This document shows positions 8,691-17,295 of a stretch of DNA of 42,775 nt, in pieces. Position 1 is the stretch's first letter. The number at the start of each line of letters is the position of its first letter. The DNA is from Streptomyces sp. AcH 505. GTDB lineage: Bacteria > Actinomycetota > Actinomycetes > Streptomycetales > Streptomycetaceae. The stretch is from positions 1,273,596 to 1,316,370 of the forward strand of contig NZ_JTIY01000002.1 of the NCBI RefSeq assembly GCF_000818175.1, given 5' to 3'. Made by a program: the position numbers and the translations under genes. The notes below the pieces were generated by a model that worked only from the letters and a program-made list of their open reading frames with translations, had not been told where the DNA came from and searched no databases.

Positions 8691-9541
8691 GGCTGTCCCG
8701 TAAATAATCTTCCGGATGGTCGGGATGTGCTCGGCTCAGGGTCGGCGGACTCAGCTACCCGGCGAGGGTGACGTTGTGCAGGCGGGCGACGCCGAGCATG
8801 GCGTGGTGGACGCGGTCGCCGCGGAGACGGCAGTCGCGCAGGATCTTGTAGGTCTTCATGCGTGGGAAGGCGTGCTCGACACGGGCCCGGACTTGCTTGT
8901 GGGACTTCTTGTGGTCCTGTTTCCATGCGGGCAGTTCCTCGCCCTTGCGCCGGTGGTGCGGCATCACCAGCCCGGTGCCCGGGTAGCCACCGTCGGCGAT
9001 GGTCGTGGTGTTGCCGACGGCGGCTTCGGCGCCGGACTCCGGCCAGTCCAAACAGTCGTTGCGGTTACCCGGCAGCGGTCGGCCGACCACCACGACCGCG
9101 CGGGTGTCGGCGTCGATGACGACCTGGCGCTTGGTGGAGCAGCGGTAGTTCTTCGACTGCTCGGCGACCTGGTGATCGCGGGTGGGCACCAAGGTGCCGT
9201 CCACGATCAGTACAGCGTCGTTGGCGAACCGTCGGCGGGACTGCAGAGCGAGTTTCGGCCCGAGGTGGTCGATTACCCGGTCCGCCGCCGACTTCGACAC
9301 CCCGAACAGCGGGGCCAGTTGTCGCATGGTCAGGTTGGTCCGCCAGTACGCGGCGACCAGCAGCACCCGGTCCTCCAGCGACAGCTTCCACGGACGGCCC
9401 CGGCCGACGACATCGCCACCTGCGGTCCGCAGCTGAGTCACCAACTTGCCGAAGGTGCGGGGGCTCAGCCGCGTCACCTTACGCCGATCACCCTGACCAC
9501 CCCTGACGCCCCTGAGACGGAGATCGTTTACGGGACAGTCC
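8691..9541. mobile_element. IS5-family insertion sequence, about 0.85 kb
   Basis: Imperfect terminal inverted repeats share the core CTGTCCCGTAAA; the left end is GGCTGTCCCGTAAATAATCT (8691) and the right end, read inward, is GGACTGTCCCGTAAACGATC (from 9541). The outer AAGG is also mirrored, so the exact tip is uncertain by about four bases and no target duplication can be assigned safely. It contains one transposase gene, which looks intact. Confidence 0.8.
8755..9477 (-). CDS. IS5-family DDE transposase
   Basis: A 240-aa transposase from GTG 9477. An N-terminal helix-turn-helix (LTMRQLAPLFGVSKSAADRV) is followed by a DDE_Tnp_4-type catalytic core: DGTLVPTRD (first Asp), TIADGGYPGTG (second Asp) and ARVEHAFPRMKTYKIL (Glu). 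All three catalytic residues and the C-terminal RLHN segment are present, so the enzyme may be active. The frame stays open upstream past the right inverted repeat, but those codons lie outside the element. Confidence 0.88.
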   Translation of the reverse strand: MTRLSPRTFGKLVTQLRTAGGDVVGRGRPWKLSLEDRVLLVAAYWRTNLTMRQLAPLFGVSKSAADRVIDHLGPKLALQSRRRFANDAVLIVDGTLVPTRDHQVAEQSKNYRCSTKRQVVIDADTRAVVVVGRPLPGNRNDCLDWPESGAEAAVGNTTTIADGGYPGTGLVMPHHRRKGEELPAWKQDHKKSHKQVRARVEHAFPRMKTYKILRDCRLRGDRVHHAMLGVARLHNVTLAG

Positions 9542-9545
9542 TTAG

Positions 9546-10511
9546 GCAGCGAGACGGCGTCACTTTTCTCACCTACGGACGGACACCGATCAGTACCCGC
9601 CTTGCGGGACCTGCGGCAACGTGATCCACATCCGTCGCGGCCGCCGCGCCCGGATCGGCGCGGAGATCGAAAGGGAGCAGCCCGGCCTATCCGACGGCGA
9701 GCGCCGGCGGGTCCTCGATGAGCGGCTGCGAGAGCAGGCGGCCATCGAGGCGGAGGACTTCGTGTGGCGGCGTGAGCAGGCCCGCGCGGATCAGGCCCGG
9801 CAAGCGGTGGTCCGCGCGGCTGACCAGGCACGGGCGGAGCGCGAGCGCGCGGCCGCGGCCGTCGCCGATGCGTCCCGTCAGGCGCTGCCGTGCGAGGACT
9901 GCGGTCAGGAGCGGGCGGCCGGACGGTGTGAGGCATGCGGCTACCGGCGCCGGACAGAGGCGGCAATCGTGGAGGCCGGAATGGTCGCGGCCACCTGGTC
10001 CGCTGACCTGGGCGACCAGGGCGACGTCGCCGCCGTCAGCACCGGTGTGCGGGCGTCGATCGAGCGCGAGATCGACGCCGCCCGCGCCGACTACCTGCGC
10101 GCCATGGTCCCGGCCGACCAGCACGGCGACCCCGTGGGCGCCACGGCCGCCCTCGCGTTCGGCGGCCTCCACACCGCCGAGCAGGCACTCGCGGAGTACC
10201 GGCGCGAGGCCCTGGCGATGCTGGGACGGACCGAGGAAGCCGAAGCGGAAGCAAGGCGGGTGTACCGGACCGAGCAGAGCCGGCGCTGGTTCAAGCACAA
10301 CCCGGACGGCGAGGACGCCACCGCGGCGGCGGCGAAGGCCGCCAACGCTGCCCGGGGGCGTACGGCCGAGTATCTGCTGGCCACCCGCCTGGTCCAGCTG
10401 CGCGAGCAGACCGCCGCCCGGATCGTGGCCATGCCCGCGTCATGGATGGACCGGTTGTCCGAACTCGCCGCCCGCCCACTGGACGTGCCGGGCGTGGGGT
10501 TGATCGTGTGA
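9546..10511 (+). pseudogene. 3' part of Cys-rich, helical Streptomyces protein truncated by the IS
   Basis: The frame opens right after the insertion sequence (TAG at 9543). Its first translated residues include YPPCGTCGNV, a half zinc finger, before the first available start, GTG 9621 (296 aa if that is used). The body is highly charged and helical (long Arg/Glu/Ala stretches, about residues 15-90 from 9621), then a four-Cys knuckle (PCEDCGQERAAGRCEACGYR), then a helical C-terminal domain. I recall this type as a conserved, uncharacterised Streptomyces protein often found near mobile elements. I infer that the N-terminus was lost to the IS; residual expression from 9621 cannot be excluded. 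Confidence 0.55.
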
Positions 10512-10743
10512 GCACCACGGTGAGCAGGATGGATCTCGGGCATCCCGACCCTGGTCGCGGCCCAAGAAGGGGAAGGGGGGAGCCCTCGAAAGCGAGCCGT
10601 GTGACGTCCTCGAACAGCCTGCTGTCCGCTTGCCAACCATCAGGCTGTGGACGGCATCCAGACTCCAGCCACGGGAGCAGGGTCGCGGTCGATGAGGCTC
10701 GCAGGGCTTCTCACCGCCCAGCGCTGTGCTGCGACGAGGGCGA

Positions 10744-11226
10744 TCACTGGTAGAGGAAATCGACGTCCCACTCGGCTAGTCCGCCGAGAAGTTCGAGCGC
10801 TGTCATCGCCGCGTCCAGCCGCTCCTGGGGGGTGAGCGCAGCGCAGGCCTCGCGCACCGCCGCGGGCACACCGCGGGTTCTGTAGACGTGGGCGGCGGAG
10901 CGGAACGGTGCCGTGGGATGGAAGGGCGCGTCGGCCGGCTCACTGCCCTCCAGGAGAATCTCGGGCAATCCGCCGTAGGTCTCGGAAGTGACCAGGCACG
11001 CTTCGTACACCAACAGGCCCGTGGTCGCGGCGTCTTCCTTGAGGAGGGCGAGCAGCTGCTCACGGCACGGCTGGCAGTCATCGAGGACCGCGTCGTACAG
11101 CTGCGCCACCAGGCCGACGATCGCGCCTTCCTCCTTCTCCTCGTATGCCAGGGGCAGGACGACACGGCGGCGGCCGTCGTTGCTGTGGTCGTGGACGTGG
11201 TCGGTGGTGAGGACAACCCTGCTCAC
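10744..11226 (-). CDS. hypothetical protein, 160 aa
   Basis: Not recognised. The start GTG 11226 (VSRVVLTTDHVHDH) has GGAGG five bases upstream. The protein is acidic, with an early His-rich segment, a DDCQPCREQLLALL helix carrying a CxxC pair, and a leucine-rich acidic C-terminus (LELLGGLAEWDVDFLYQ). No signal peptide or membrane segment. It lies 244 bases downstream of the pentapeptide-repeat gene on the same strand. The sequence between the two (11227-11470) shows no further gene. Confidence 0.65.
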   Translation of the reverse strand: MSRVVLTTDHVHDHSNDGRRRVVLPLAYEEKEEGAIVGLVAQLYDAVLDDCQPCREQLLALLKEDAATTGLLVYEACLVTSETYGGLPEILLEGSEPADAPFHPTAPFRSAAHVYRTRGVPAAVREACAALTPQERLDAAMTALELLGGLAEWDVDFLYQ

Positions 11227-11470
11227 GAATCCTCCGCGATCTGGGGGCGCCAACAATGACACCATCGTCCCGCGCCGGGGCGCGGAGAGGGGCAGGTTTC
11301 GTGATTCGAGCCGGGCAGCTCCAACGACCGGCCAACCAGTTTCAGAACGTCACAGATCAGCAGTTCTGACACAGCTTCCACGAAAGCCGTGCGGCACGCC
11401 GACGCCGTCGTCCTCGTCCGGGAGCAGGGGCCAGTCCGTGAGGTGTCCGCTGCCCTGGCCGCTTGCCCGG

Positions 11471-13528
11471 TCAGCGTTTGACTCGGTTGCGGACGGCCAA
11501 GATCGCGAGCCCGAGGAGGATGGGCTCGGCCACGCGGGACCCCATCTCGATGTAGGTCCCGCTGGTCGTCAGGTCCTGGTCGGCGGAGCGGAAGACCACC
11601 GAGTTGAGGGTGACGTTCAACGCCTTCTCGAAGCGCTCGCCGGTGAACCGGTTCCCGGTGGGATTTCGCGGATCGTCCTTGCCGATCTCGAAGGTCACGC
11701 GGCCGCCGCCGGCCGGCACGGTGCCGGTCGCCTCCTGCTTCGGATCGTCCCTGGGGAGCCCGAAGCTCATCAGCAGCCCGATGGTTACCACCATGGCAGC
11801 GCCGAGCCAGAGCACAGCCCTGAGGGCGCGCAAGCCATAGCCGGACAGCAGCCAGTAGCCGAGGAGCAGCCGACGTTCGGCGCCGGTGCTGCCCGTGTGG
11901 TCGTGGCGACGCATCTCCATCTCGCCGTAGTAGAAATCCGCAGCGCCCGGCTCGTTCTTGCTGTCCTCGGACGCCTTGCGCAACGCCCGATACACCGGTG
12001 CCAGCTGCGCCGGCCCGACCTGCCCGGCCCCGAGTACTGCCACGTTCCAGCCCCGTACGGCGGTCGGTTGGCTCGCGCGCCAGTGATGTTCTTCGGCAAG
12101 GGTGCGGCGCTGAGTGAACCGCACGAGATGCCCGTCGCGGGGAGGGACTGTGTCGAAGGAGCAGGTGCCTTCCAGGCGGATCTGGTCGAGGTGCACGGTC
12201 CCTGTGAACAGGCATCCCGCGAGCCCGACGTCAGCAAGGACCAGGTGAGCCGCGTCCACGCCTCGCAACGACGCGATGCGCACCGCAGCGTCCGGCGCGC
12301 GAAGGATGGGGGCTTCGGTCACCTGCGTGCCGTCGGCAAGCAGGAACCGATCCGGCTCGGCCGCGATGGTGAGGGGATACTCGAAGACCGCATGGGCGAA
12401 GTCCACGGTGGCGTAGCGCAGCCGCAGCTCAGCCGTCGACGTCCAGCGGGTCCGCCGGCACTCCAACCGGCGCGCGGAAAATGCAAGAGTCACAGGGCCG
12501 CCGAATACCGCGCCGGACAACAACACGCTCCCGGCACAGACCAACGGCCCCAGATTCAATGTCGTCTCGAAGGTCGCGGACCTAAACCAGGCGTCGCGCT
12601 TGAAGGTCGCCGACGCGAACTGGGCGTCGCCCTTGAAGGTCGCCGACGCGAACTGGGCGTCGCCCTTGAAGGTCGCCGACGCGAACACGGCGTCGCCCTT
12701 GAACGTCGCCGACGCGAACACGGCGTCGCTCTCGGAGGTTGCCAACACGAACACGGCGTCGCTCTCGAAGGTTGCCCACCCAAACTGGGCGTCGCCCTCG
12801 AAGGTTGCCCACCCAAACTGGGCGTCGCCCTCGAAGGTTGCCCACCTAAACCGGGCGTCGCCCTTGAAGGTTGCCGACCCGAATCGGGCGGCGCCCTTGA
12901 AGGTTGTCCACCTAAACCAGGCGTCGCCCTTGAACGTCGCCGAATCGAACATGGCGTGCTTGAAGGTCGCCGACGTGAACGCGGCACTGTGGCTGAAGGT
13001 CGCCGACGCGAACCGGGCACCGCGGCTGAAGGTCGCCGACGCGAACTCGGCGTCGCGGAAGCTCGCCGACTCGAAGACGGCGTCCCCGTCGAAGGTCGCC
13101 GACGCGAACCGGGCACCGCGGCTGAAGGTCGCCGACGCGAACTCGGCGTCGCCGTCGAAGGTCGCCGACTCGAACACGGCGTCCCCGTCGAAGGTCGCCG
13201 ACGCGAACCGGGCATCGCCCTTGAAGACCACCGAGCCGAACCCGGCGGCACCAATACGTGGCTGTCCGGTGCCAGGGTCGCGGAGGGCAACGAGGAGGGC
13301 ATTGAGAAGGGGTTCGGTGATGGTGGTGCCGCGGTGGTCGACGTCGGTACCGGGGAACAGGCTGCCCAGATAGGTGCTGAGGTCGGCGGCGTCCAGGTGG
13401 GCGAGGCATGTGGTGTAGCCGGAGACGTTGATGCCCCGGCAGCCGACCGGGTCCTCCGGAGTGGAGCCGTGGCCACAGTGCGGCCAGGCAGGAGGAGTTG
13501 GGCTCGGTGTGGTGCTCGGGGTTGCCAT
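11471..13528 (-). CDS. pentapeptide-repeat membrane protein, 685 aa
   Basis: The start ATG 13528 gives MATPSTTPSP. Residues 18-44 form a zinc-binding-like Cys/His cluster (CGH, GCRG, CLAH). About residues 101-325 are some 20 copies of an 11-residue unit of the type ATFKGDAVFAS, the alternating 5/6 pattern of the Pentapeptide_3 type, which should fold as a right-handed quadrilateral beta-helix. A second, degenerate repeat or beta region follows. The C-terminal 150 residues hold two hydrophobic helices (about AVLWLGAAMVVTIGLLMSF and PILLGLAILAV) around a conserved-looking loop, so the helix is probably tethered to the membrane. Function unknown; DNA mimicry is known for some family members but nothing here shows it. 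Confidence 0.85.
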   Translation of the reverse strand: MATPSTTPSPTPPAWPHCGHGSTPEDPVGCRGINVSGYTTCLAHLDAADLSTYLGSLFPGTDVDHRGTTITEPLLNALLVALRDPGTGQPRIGAAGFGSVVFKGDARFASATFDGDAVFESATFDGDAEFASATFSRGARFASATFDGDAVFESASFRDAEFASATFSRGARFASATFSHSAAFTSATFKHAMFDSATFKGDAWFRWTTFKGAARFGSATFKGDARFRWATFEGDAQFGWATFEGDAQFGWATFESDAVFVLATSESDAVFASATFKGDAVFASATFKGDAQFASATFKGDAQFASATFKRDAWFRSATFETTLNLGPLVCAGSVLLSGAVFGGPVTLAFSARRLECRRTRWTSTAELRLRYATVDFAHAVFEYPLTIAAEPDRFLLADGTQVTEAPILRAPDAAVRIASLRGVDAAHLVLADVGLAGCLFTGTVHLDQIRLEGTCSFDTVPPRDGHLVRFTQRRTLAEEHHWRASQPTAVRGWNVAVLGAGQVGPAQLAPVYRALRKASEDSKNEPGAADFYYGEMEMRRHDHTGSTGAERRLLLGYWLLSGYGLRALRAVLWLGAAMVVTIGLLMSFGLPRDDPKQEATGTVPAGGGRVTFEIGKDDPRNPTGNRFTGERFEKALNVTLNSVVFRSADQDLTTSGTYIEMGSRVAEPILLGLAILAVRNRVKR
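12560..13228. repeat. tandem 33-bp coding repeats
   Basis: About 20 in-frame copies of a 33-bp unit containing AAGGTCGCCGACGCGAAC and variants (AAGGTTGCCCACCCAAAC). Some adjacent copies are identical (for example 12600-12660 and 12780-12840), which points to recent duplication or gene conversion. They encode the 11-residue pentapeptide-type repeats. Confidence 0.9.
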
Positions 13529-13698
13529 ATCCGGATGACGATCGAGCACACTCGGTTAGTTGCCGACTTCAGCTCTCAAACGCCGGCAGAGGCGTGTTGA
13601 GTCTTCGTGGGTCGCCTTCGTGAAGAGCTTGGTCCTGCGAACACGGCCGGACACTCCCCGCAGGAGCGACTGTCAGTGCCGTGCGCCACGATCCCTGC

Positions 13699-14550
13699 AT
13701 GCCCACACTGGATGACCTACCGCCGTATCGGCGAGCCCAGCTGCTCTGGCTCTGTGCGCACCTGGGCCGCCCCTTCGTCGAGCGGATGGTCCAGGAAGCC
13801 GACGGGCGGCGGTGCTTCATGCCGGTCCCTCCGCCGGCACCACCCGGGGTGGCGGTCGCGGTCCTCGGCGACGATGGCCGCTTCCACCTCGTATGGGGCG
13901 AGCGGATGCTGTGCGGTGAACCGGAGCGCACCGGCGGGGCCGGGCACCGGCAGGACTGCTCGTGGGTCGAAAGCGACAGCGGGCCTCAGGACTGGACCGG
14001 AGGACGGGATGCGCCCACCGAGGCGCACTGGGGTTCCCTCACGGTGGACTGGGTTGTGCGCCCGATCGGCGCGGGGCAGGACCCGGGGACTGTCGAGCGC
14101 CGGGACCGCTGCCACGGCGGAGGCCACTGCTGGCCCCCCACGCCGGCCCGTACCTCCACCATCCGGCGTTTGCGCGCCGCGCTGATCGATGCCCTCGGCC
14201 CCCACTGTCACCTCTGCGGCCTCTACCCAGGCGCGATGGTCGACCACGACCACGCGACCGGGCTCGTACGCGGCCTGCTCTGCGCCTTCTGTAACCGAAC
14301 GCTGGAAGAGCGCCCGCACCTCACCGGCTGCCCCAAGGCCGAATACCTTCGCTCGCCCCCGGCCGCCGCGCTGAACCTGCTCTACCCCGCGAGTGAGGAG
14401 TGGCGCCCGAAGGAAACCACGCGTCAGCGGAAGATCCAGATGCTGGGCTTCGACCCCTTCGAGGGCCTGTCACTTCGCACACGACCAGGGACAGCGGGAG
14501 CGCGGCGCGGCGAAGCCGTTCGCACATCCACACGGCCACCGCCGTCGTGA
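13699..14550 (+). CDS. recombination endonuclease VII (HNH)-like protein
   Basis: About 283 aa from ATG 13699 (GTG 13681 is an alternative). The C-terminal half carries the endonuclease VII signature: HCHLCG (Cys170, Cys173), AMVDHDHATG (His183, His185), RGLLCAFCN (Cys195, Cys198). This is one structural zinc site plus the HNH metal site that nicks or cleaves branched DNA in the phage T4 enzyme. The N-terminal 150 residues are unlike phage enzymes and include Cys/His pairs (LCGEPERTGGAGH, RCHGGGHC), possibly a second zinc module. It stands alone, divergent from the pentapeptide gene. It could be a resolvase, homing or defence nuclease; the context does not decide. Confidence 0.75.
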   Translation: MPTLDDLPPYRRAQLLWLCAHLGRPFVERMVQEADGRRCFMPVPPPAPPGVAVAVLGDDGRFHLVWGERMLCGEPERTGGAGHRQDCSWVESDSGPQDWTGGRDAPTEAHWGSLTVDWVVRPIGAGQDPGTVERRDRCHGGGHCWPPTPARTSTIRRLRAALIDALGPHCHLCGLYPGAMVDHDHATGLVRGLLCAFCNRTLEERPHLTGCPKAEYLRSPPAAALNLLYPASEEWRPKETTRQRKIQMLGFDPFEGLSLRTRPGTAGARRGEAVRTSTRPPPS

Positions 14551-14691
14551 GACGCACGGCGCCCTCGCGCGCCGACCGGCCGCACCGTGCGTCGGTTTGG
14601 CCGGTCCATATGCGCTCCGCTGATCGGGCTGCCCCGGCAGATCACAAAGTCGGATGCTCCGTGCCCCTGTCCCAGAGGTCATCTGCCGTGT

Positions 14692-15379
14692 TCAGCCGGC
14701 CGACACGCTTCCATCCGCAGGGCGGATCTGGGAGACGTAGGTCAGACAGCGCTGGCACTTCGCCGGTGCGTCGATGGGGTCCTCGTTCAGCGCGAGCGGC
14801 TTGGCGCGGCCGGGTGTCTCGCACAGGGCGCGGCCCGCGAGGTGGCGTCGGCGCTTTCCGGAGACGGCCTCGCTGATCGGTACGACGTGCGGCAGTCGCT
14901 CGCGGGCACCGCCGCGCACGCGGCCGTTGCGGTTTTCGCGGACGACGACCTTGACCAGGCACGTGCGGATCACGGCAGCCCACGCGGCGGCTTCGGCACG
15001 GTGGCGTTCGGCGATGCGCTGCTCGCGCAGCACCCGATTCGTCTCCGCGGTCCGCTGCTGCTCCTCGATGGCGGCCTGCGCGGAGAGTTGGGCGCGGGTC
15101 GTCGGAGGCTCGGGCTCGGCCTGCATCGCGATGGCGAGCAAGTACATGGTCGGCCAGTCCCCGAGGGAGAAGGACGTGGTGCCGACGATCGCCGCCGCCC
15201 AGTCGCGGTTGTGGAAGGGCCGCGAGGCGTGGACAACCTTGGGGTCCACGAACGGGCCGGCCTCGCGGCGCGCGCGCTCGCGGAGCGCGGCGAGCTCGGT
15301 GGTCGGTCAGCCGCGTCGGCCGGTCCTCGTCCGCGAGGGCGAGACTGTCCGCAGGTTCGGGGGAGAGCAGGGGGAACAT
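14692..15379 (-). pseudogene. Cys-rich hypothetical protein with an internal frameshift
   Basis: Translation begins at ATG 15379 (MFPLLSPEPADSLALADEDR), which overlaps the TGA of the upstream small gene and is preceded by GGAAGGA. Around 15298-15305 the good reading moves to another frame: LTD is followed, one base off, by ELAALRERARREAGPFVDP and then a coherent 185-aa sequence to 14692. That part has DWPTMYLLAIAMQ, a charged helix and a C-terminal HLAGRALCETPG...CQRC zinc-binding-like end. One extra base (or two missing) would explain the break. It is either a genuine pseudogene or a sequencing error. Function not recognised. Confidence 0.6.
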
Positions 15380-15504
15380 CACCGTCGGTCCTTCCTGGTG
15401 GGATCGCATTCGGGGCAGGCCAGGCTGCCCGCCGGGAACGGGCCCTGGTCGACGGGCACCGTGTGGCGGTTGTTGCGGCCCCTCGGCGGTGCCGGTCGCG
15501 TCAT
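15379..15504 (-). CDS. small zinc-ribbon-like protein, 41 aa
   Basis: A short basic protein (MTRPAPPRGRNNRHTVPV... then SLACPECDPTRKDRR) with one CxxC pair. Its TGA overlaps the ATG of the next gene (TGATG at 15377-15381), a translational-coupling arrangement, which is the main reason to believe it is real. It may be one half of a zinc site. It starts at ATG 15504; the frame is open further upstream but less convincing. Function unknown. Confidence 0.5.
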   Translation of the reverse strand: MTRPAPPRGRNNRHTVPVDQGPFPAGSLACPECDPTRKDRR

Positions 15505-15779
15505 CGAGGAGCCGGACGTCAGCATGGTCCGAACGGAAGCGATCACGCCACGTGATAAAGGATTCACGGAACAATGACCTGCCTGGAGGACTGCCTGCTA
15601 CCAACCGGTAGGTGTGCGGGCGCAGATGATGCCGCGTCGGATACCCGTTGGTGGGCAGTTCCGAGTTTTCCTTGCAATTGCACGCGGCAGGCACATGAAT
15701 GGGACCAGACGCCTTAGGTGTCGGACCTTCCCGTCCGGAAGGCAGCCCCCACGTTCCGTGCCGGATCGAGCAGGGGCAC

Positions 15780-15819
15780 CCGCTCTCGCCCAGCCGCTCC
15801 AACGGCCGGGCGAGAGCGG
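15780..15819. terminator. GC-rich hairpin
   Basis: A 12-bp perfect stem (CCGCTCTCGCCC paired with GGGCGAGAGCGG at 15808), with a further inner GCCG/CGGC pairing and a CTCCAA apical region. It lies between genes and no obvious upstream + strand gene ends here, so it may be a leftover terminator or part of a 5' leader of the gene at 15884. Confidence 0.5.
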
Positions 15820-15883
15820 CCCTTTGGGCGAGCTGAGAAAGCGGCCCTCGCGCACAGTACGGCGGTACGGGAGCATGTTCCCC

Positions 15884-16447
15884 ATGTCCAACACCCTGTG
15901 GACCCTGCTGGTAGCCGCCGTCACCGCCATGGTGACCGCCCTCGCGGTCGGCCTGTTCATCTCCCCACGCATGGAGGCACGCAAGAAACGGGTCGGCGAC
16001 CTGAACAGCCTCCGCGACACCTTCCACGCGAACCTGATGCGCATCACCACCTCCTGCCAACTGCTCAAGAAGTTCGAGCTGCCCGCGGCCGACGATCCTC
16101 ACTGCACGCCCGCCATGCGCGAACGGCTGACAGGAGAGCGGAACCGCTGGTGGCAGCAGATCGACGAGGCCACCATGTGGCTGGTCGATAACGCCGCGAT
16201 CTACGCCAGCAGCTGGCCATTCCCCCGCCTCGTCCGGCTCGCCAACGCCCACGCCTACTACGCGCGTGTCGTCGTGATGTCCGAACGGGACGAGGCCATG
16301 AAGGTGGAGTTCCTGCGGCTGTTGACCGTGCCGGTCTTTCGGCAGTTCTTCGGGTTCCCCTGGGCACGTGCGCGGCACGTAGAAACGGATCAGCGAGCCT
16401 TCGACGCCCTTTGCATGGCCATCAACGCTGAGCCCAACACCCCATGA
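15884..16447 (+). CDS. membrane-anchored hypothetical protein, 187 aa
   Basis: One N-terminal transmembrane helix (LWTLLVAAVTAMVTALAVGLFI), then the positively charged SPRMEARKKR, which places the rest in the cytoplasm. The cytoplasmic part is helical and Trp-rich (GERNRWWQQIDEATMWLVDN, FRQFFGFPWARARHVE). GGGAG lies about 10 bases before ATG 15884; ATG 15875 is an alternative. No family recognised. It is a single-gene unit followed by about 145 bases before the toxin-antitoxin-like pair. Confidence 0.65.
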   Translation: MSNTLWTLLVAAVTAMVTALAVGLFISPRMEARKKRVGDLNSLRDTFHANLMRITTSCQLLKKFELPAADDPHCTPAMRERLTGERNRWWQQIDEATMWLVDNAAIYASSWPFPRLVRLANAHAYYARVVVMSERDEAMKVEFLRLLTVPVFRQFFGFPWARARHVETDQRAFDALCMAINAEPNTP

Positions 16448-16594
16448 GCAGCTGACACAGCGACCAGCGCAAACACCGCACGCGGGCCCTGCTCTGCCTT
16501 GCCCGGCGGCCGTCACGGCCCGCCGATTCTTCAGGGCCATGTCGCGTCCAGGTGAGAGGCGAGTAGCGTCGATCCCAGCGACGAGGAGGTCACC

Positions 16595-16894
16595 GTGACC
16601 GCACAGCCTGACCACGAGGCCGACCGGCCCGGATTTACCCCGCCCATGCGCACATTCGCCGAGCTGCGCGAAGCACTGTCGCGGTGGGGCTCCGACGGCG
16701 ACCGCCAGAAGTTCGACGACGAACTCGGCGCCACCGACATCAACGACCACGCCAAGGTCAGCGAGATCACCCAGGCCTACCGGCACCGTGTTCTGCTCCG
16801 CCTCGACCCCGCGGCACTGGCCGAACTCGCCCGCCCGACAACCGACGTCGAGGCGGAGTTGCGCCGCAAGCTCGAAGAGGCCGGCGCCCGGTGA
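16595..16894 (+). CDS. putative antitoxin of a type II-like pair
   Basis: A 99-aa acidic, helical protein from GTG 16595 with GAGGAGG upstream. The C-terminal half (VEAELRRKLEEAG) is the type of amphipathic tail seen in antitoxins that wrap a toxin. Its stop overlaps the GTG of the following gene by four bases, the order and coupling typical of antitoxin-toxin operons. I see no certain DNA-binding motif. The call rests mainly on size, composition, order and the RelE-like neighbour. Confidence 0.55.
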   Translation: MTAQPDHEADRPGFTPPMRTFAELREALSRWGSDGDRQKFDDELGATDINDHAKVSEITQAYRHRVLLRLDPAALAELARPTTDVEAELRRKLEEAGAR

Positions 16895-17163
16895 CCCACG
16901 CGTTCTACTCCGACGCCGCCGAAAAGATCCGCACCGAACTCAGCCGGTCCGAGCAGGCCGCCGTCGAATCCGTCCGCCGTTCCCTGGAGGACAACCCCAA
17001 GCCCGGCCACGGTCGGGTCCTGCCGGACGCCGACCCGCACAGCGAGTCGTTCGTCATCGAGCTGCTGCCCGAGCAGACCGGCGGCCGCGGGCTCAGCGTC
17101 GTCTCTCGCTTCTCAGCGGATCTCGACGCCGTACTGATCCTCTGGCTGATCGCCGGACCGTAG
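16891..17163 (+). CDS. putative RelE/ParE-like toxin
   Basis: A 90-aa protein beginning THAFYSDAAEKIRTEL. It shows the RelE/ParE outline: an N-terminal helix pair, LEDNPKPGHGRVLP (the NP..G turn), then strands FVIELLP and LSVVSRFS and a final hydrophobic strand AVLILWLI. Conserved Arg/Lys residues for mRNA cleavage are not obvious beyond Arg102-equivalent positions that I cannot place. Translationally coupled to the upstream small gene. Target unknown; the match to the family is weak by eye. Confidence 0.55.
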   Translation: MTHAFYSDAAEKIRTELSRSEQAAVESVRRSLEDNPKPGHGRVLPDADPHSESFVIELLPEQTGGRGLSVVSRFSADLDAVLILWLIAGP

Positions 17164-17285
17164 ACACTGTCTCCTGCACTCGGGGCCAGCCTGGGACTCG
17201 GCAACATCGCCACGCGTGACGGGCAGGCCGATCAATCTCGTGAAGTTGTTTCTGCCGTCGGACAGATGAACGCCGACGCGGGCCC
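17161..17285. repeat. direct repeat copy A (about 125 bp)
   Basis: Begins at the toxin stop codon (TAGACACTGTCTCCTGCA) and ends near GACGCGGGCCC. Aligns in the same orientation along its length with copy B at 19021-19145, by eye roughly three quarters identical. The pair brackets the HEPN-like gene. Confidence 0.8.
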
Positions 17286-17295
17286 AGCTCACGGT

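Noticed and set aside
12560..13228. Possible CRISPR-like array (regular 33-bp repeats)
   Set aside because: No spacers: the repeats are contiguous, in frame and encode the 11-residue pentapeptide-type units of the protein on the minus strand.
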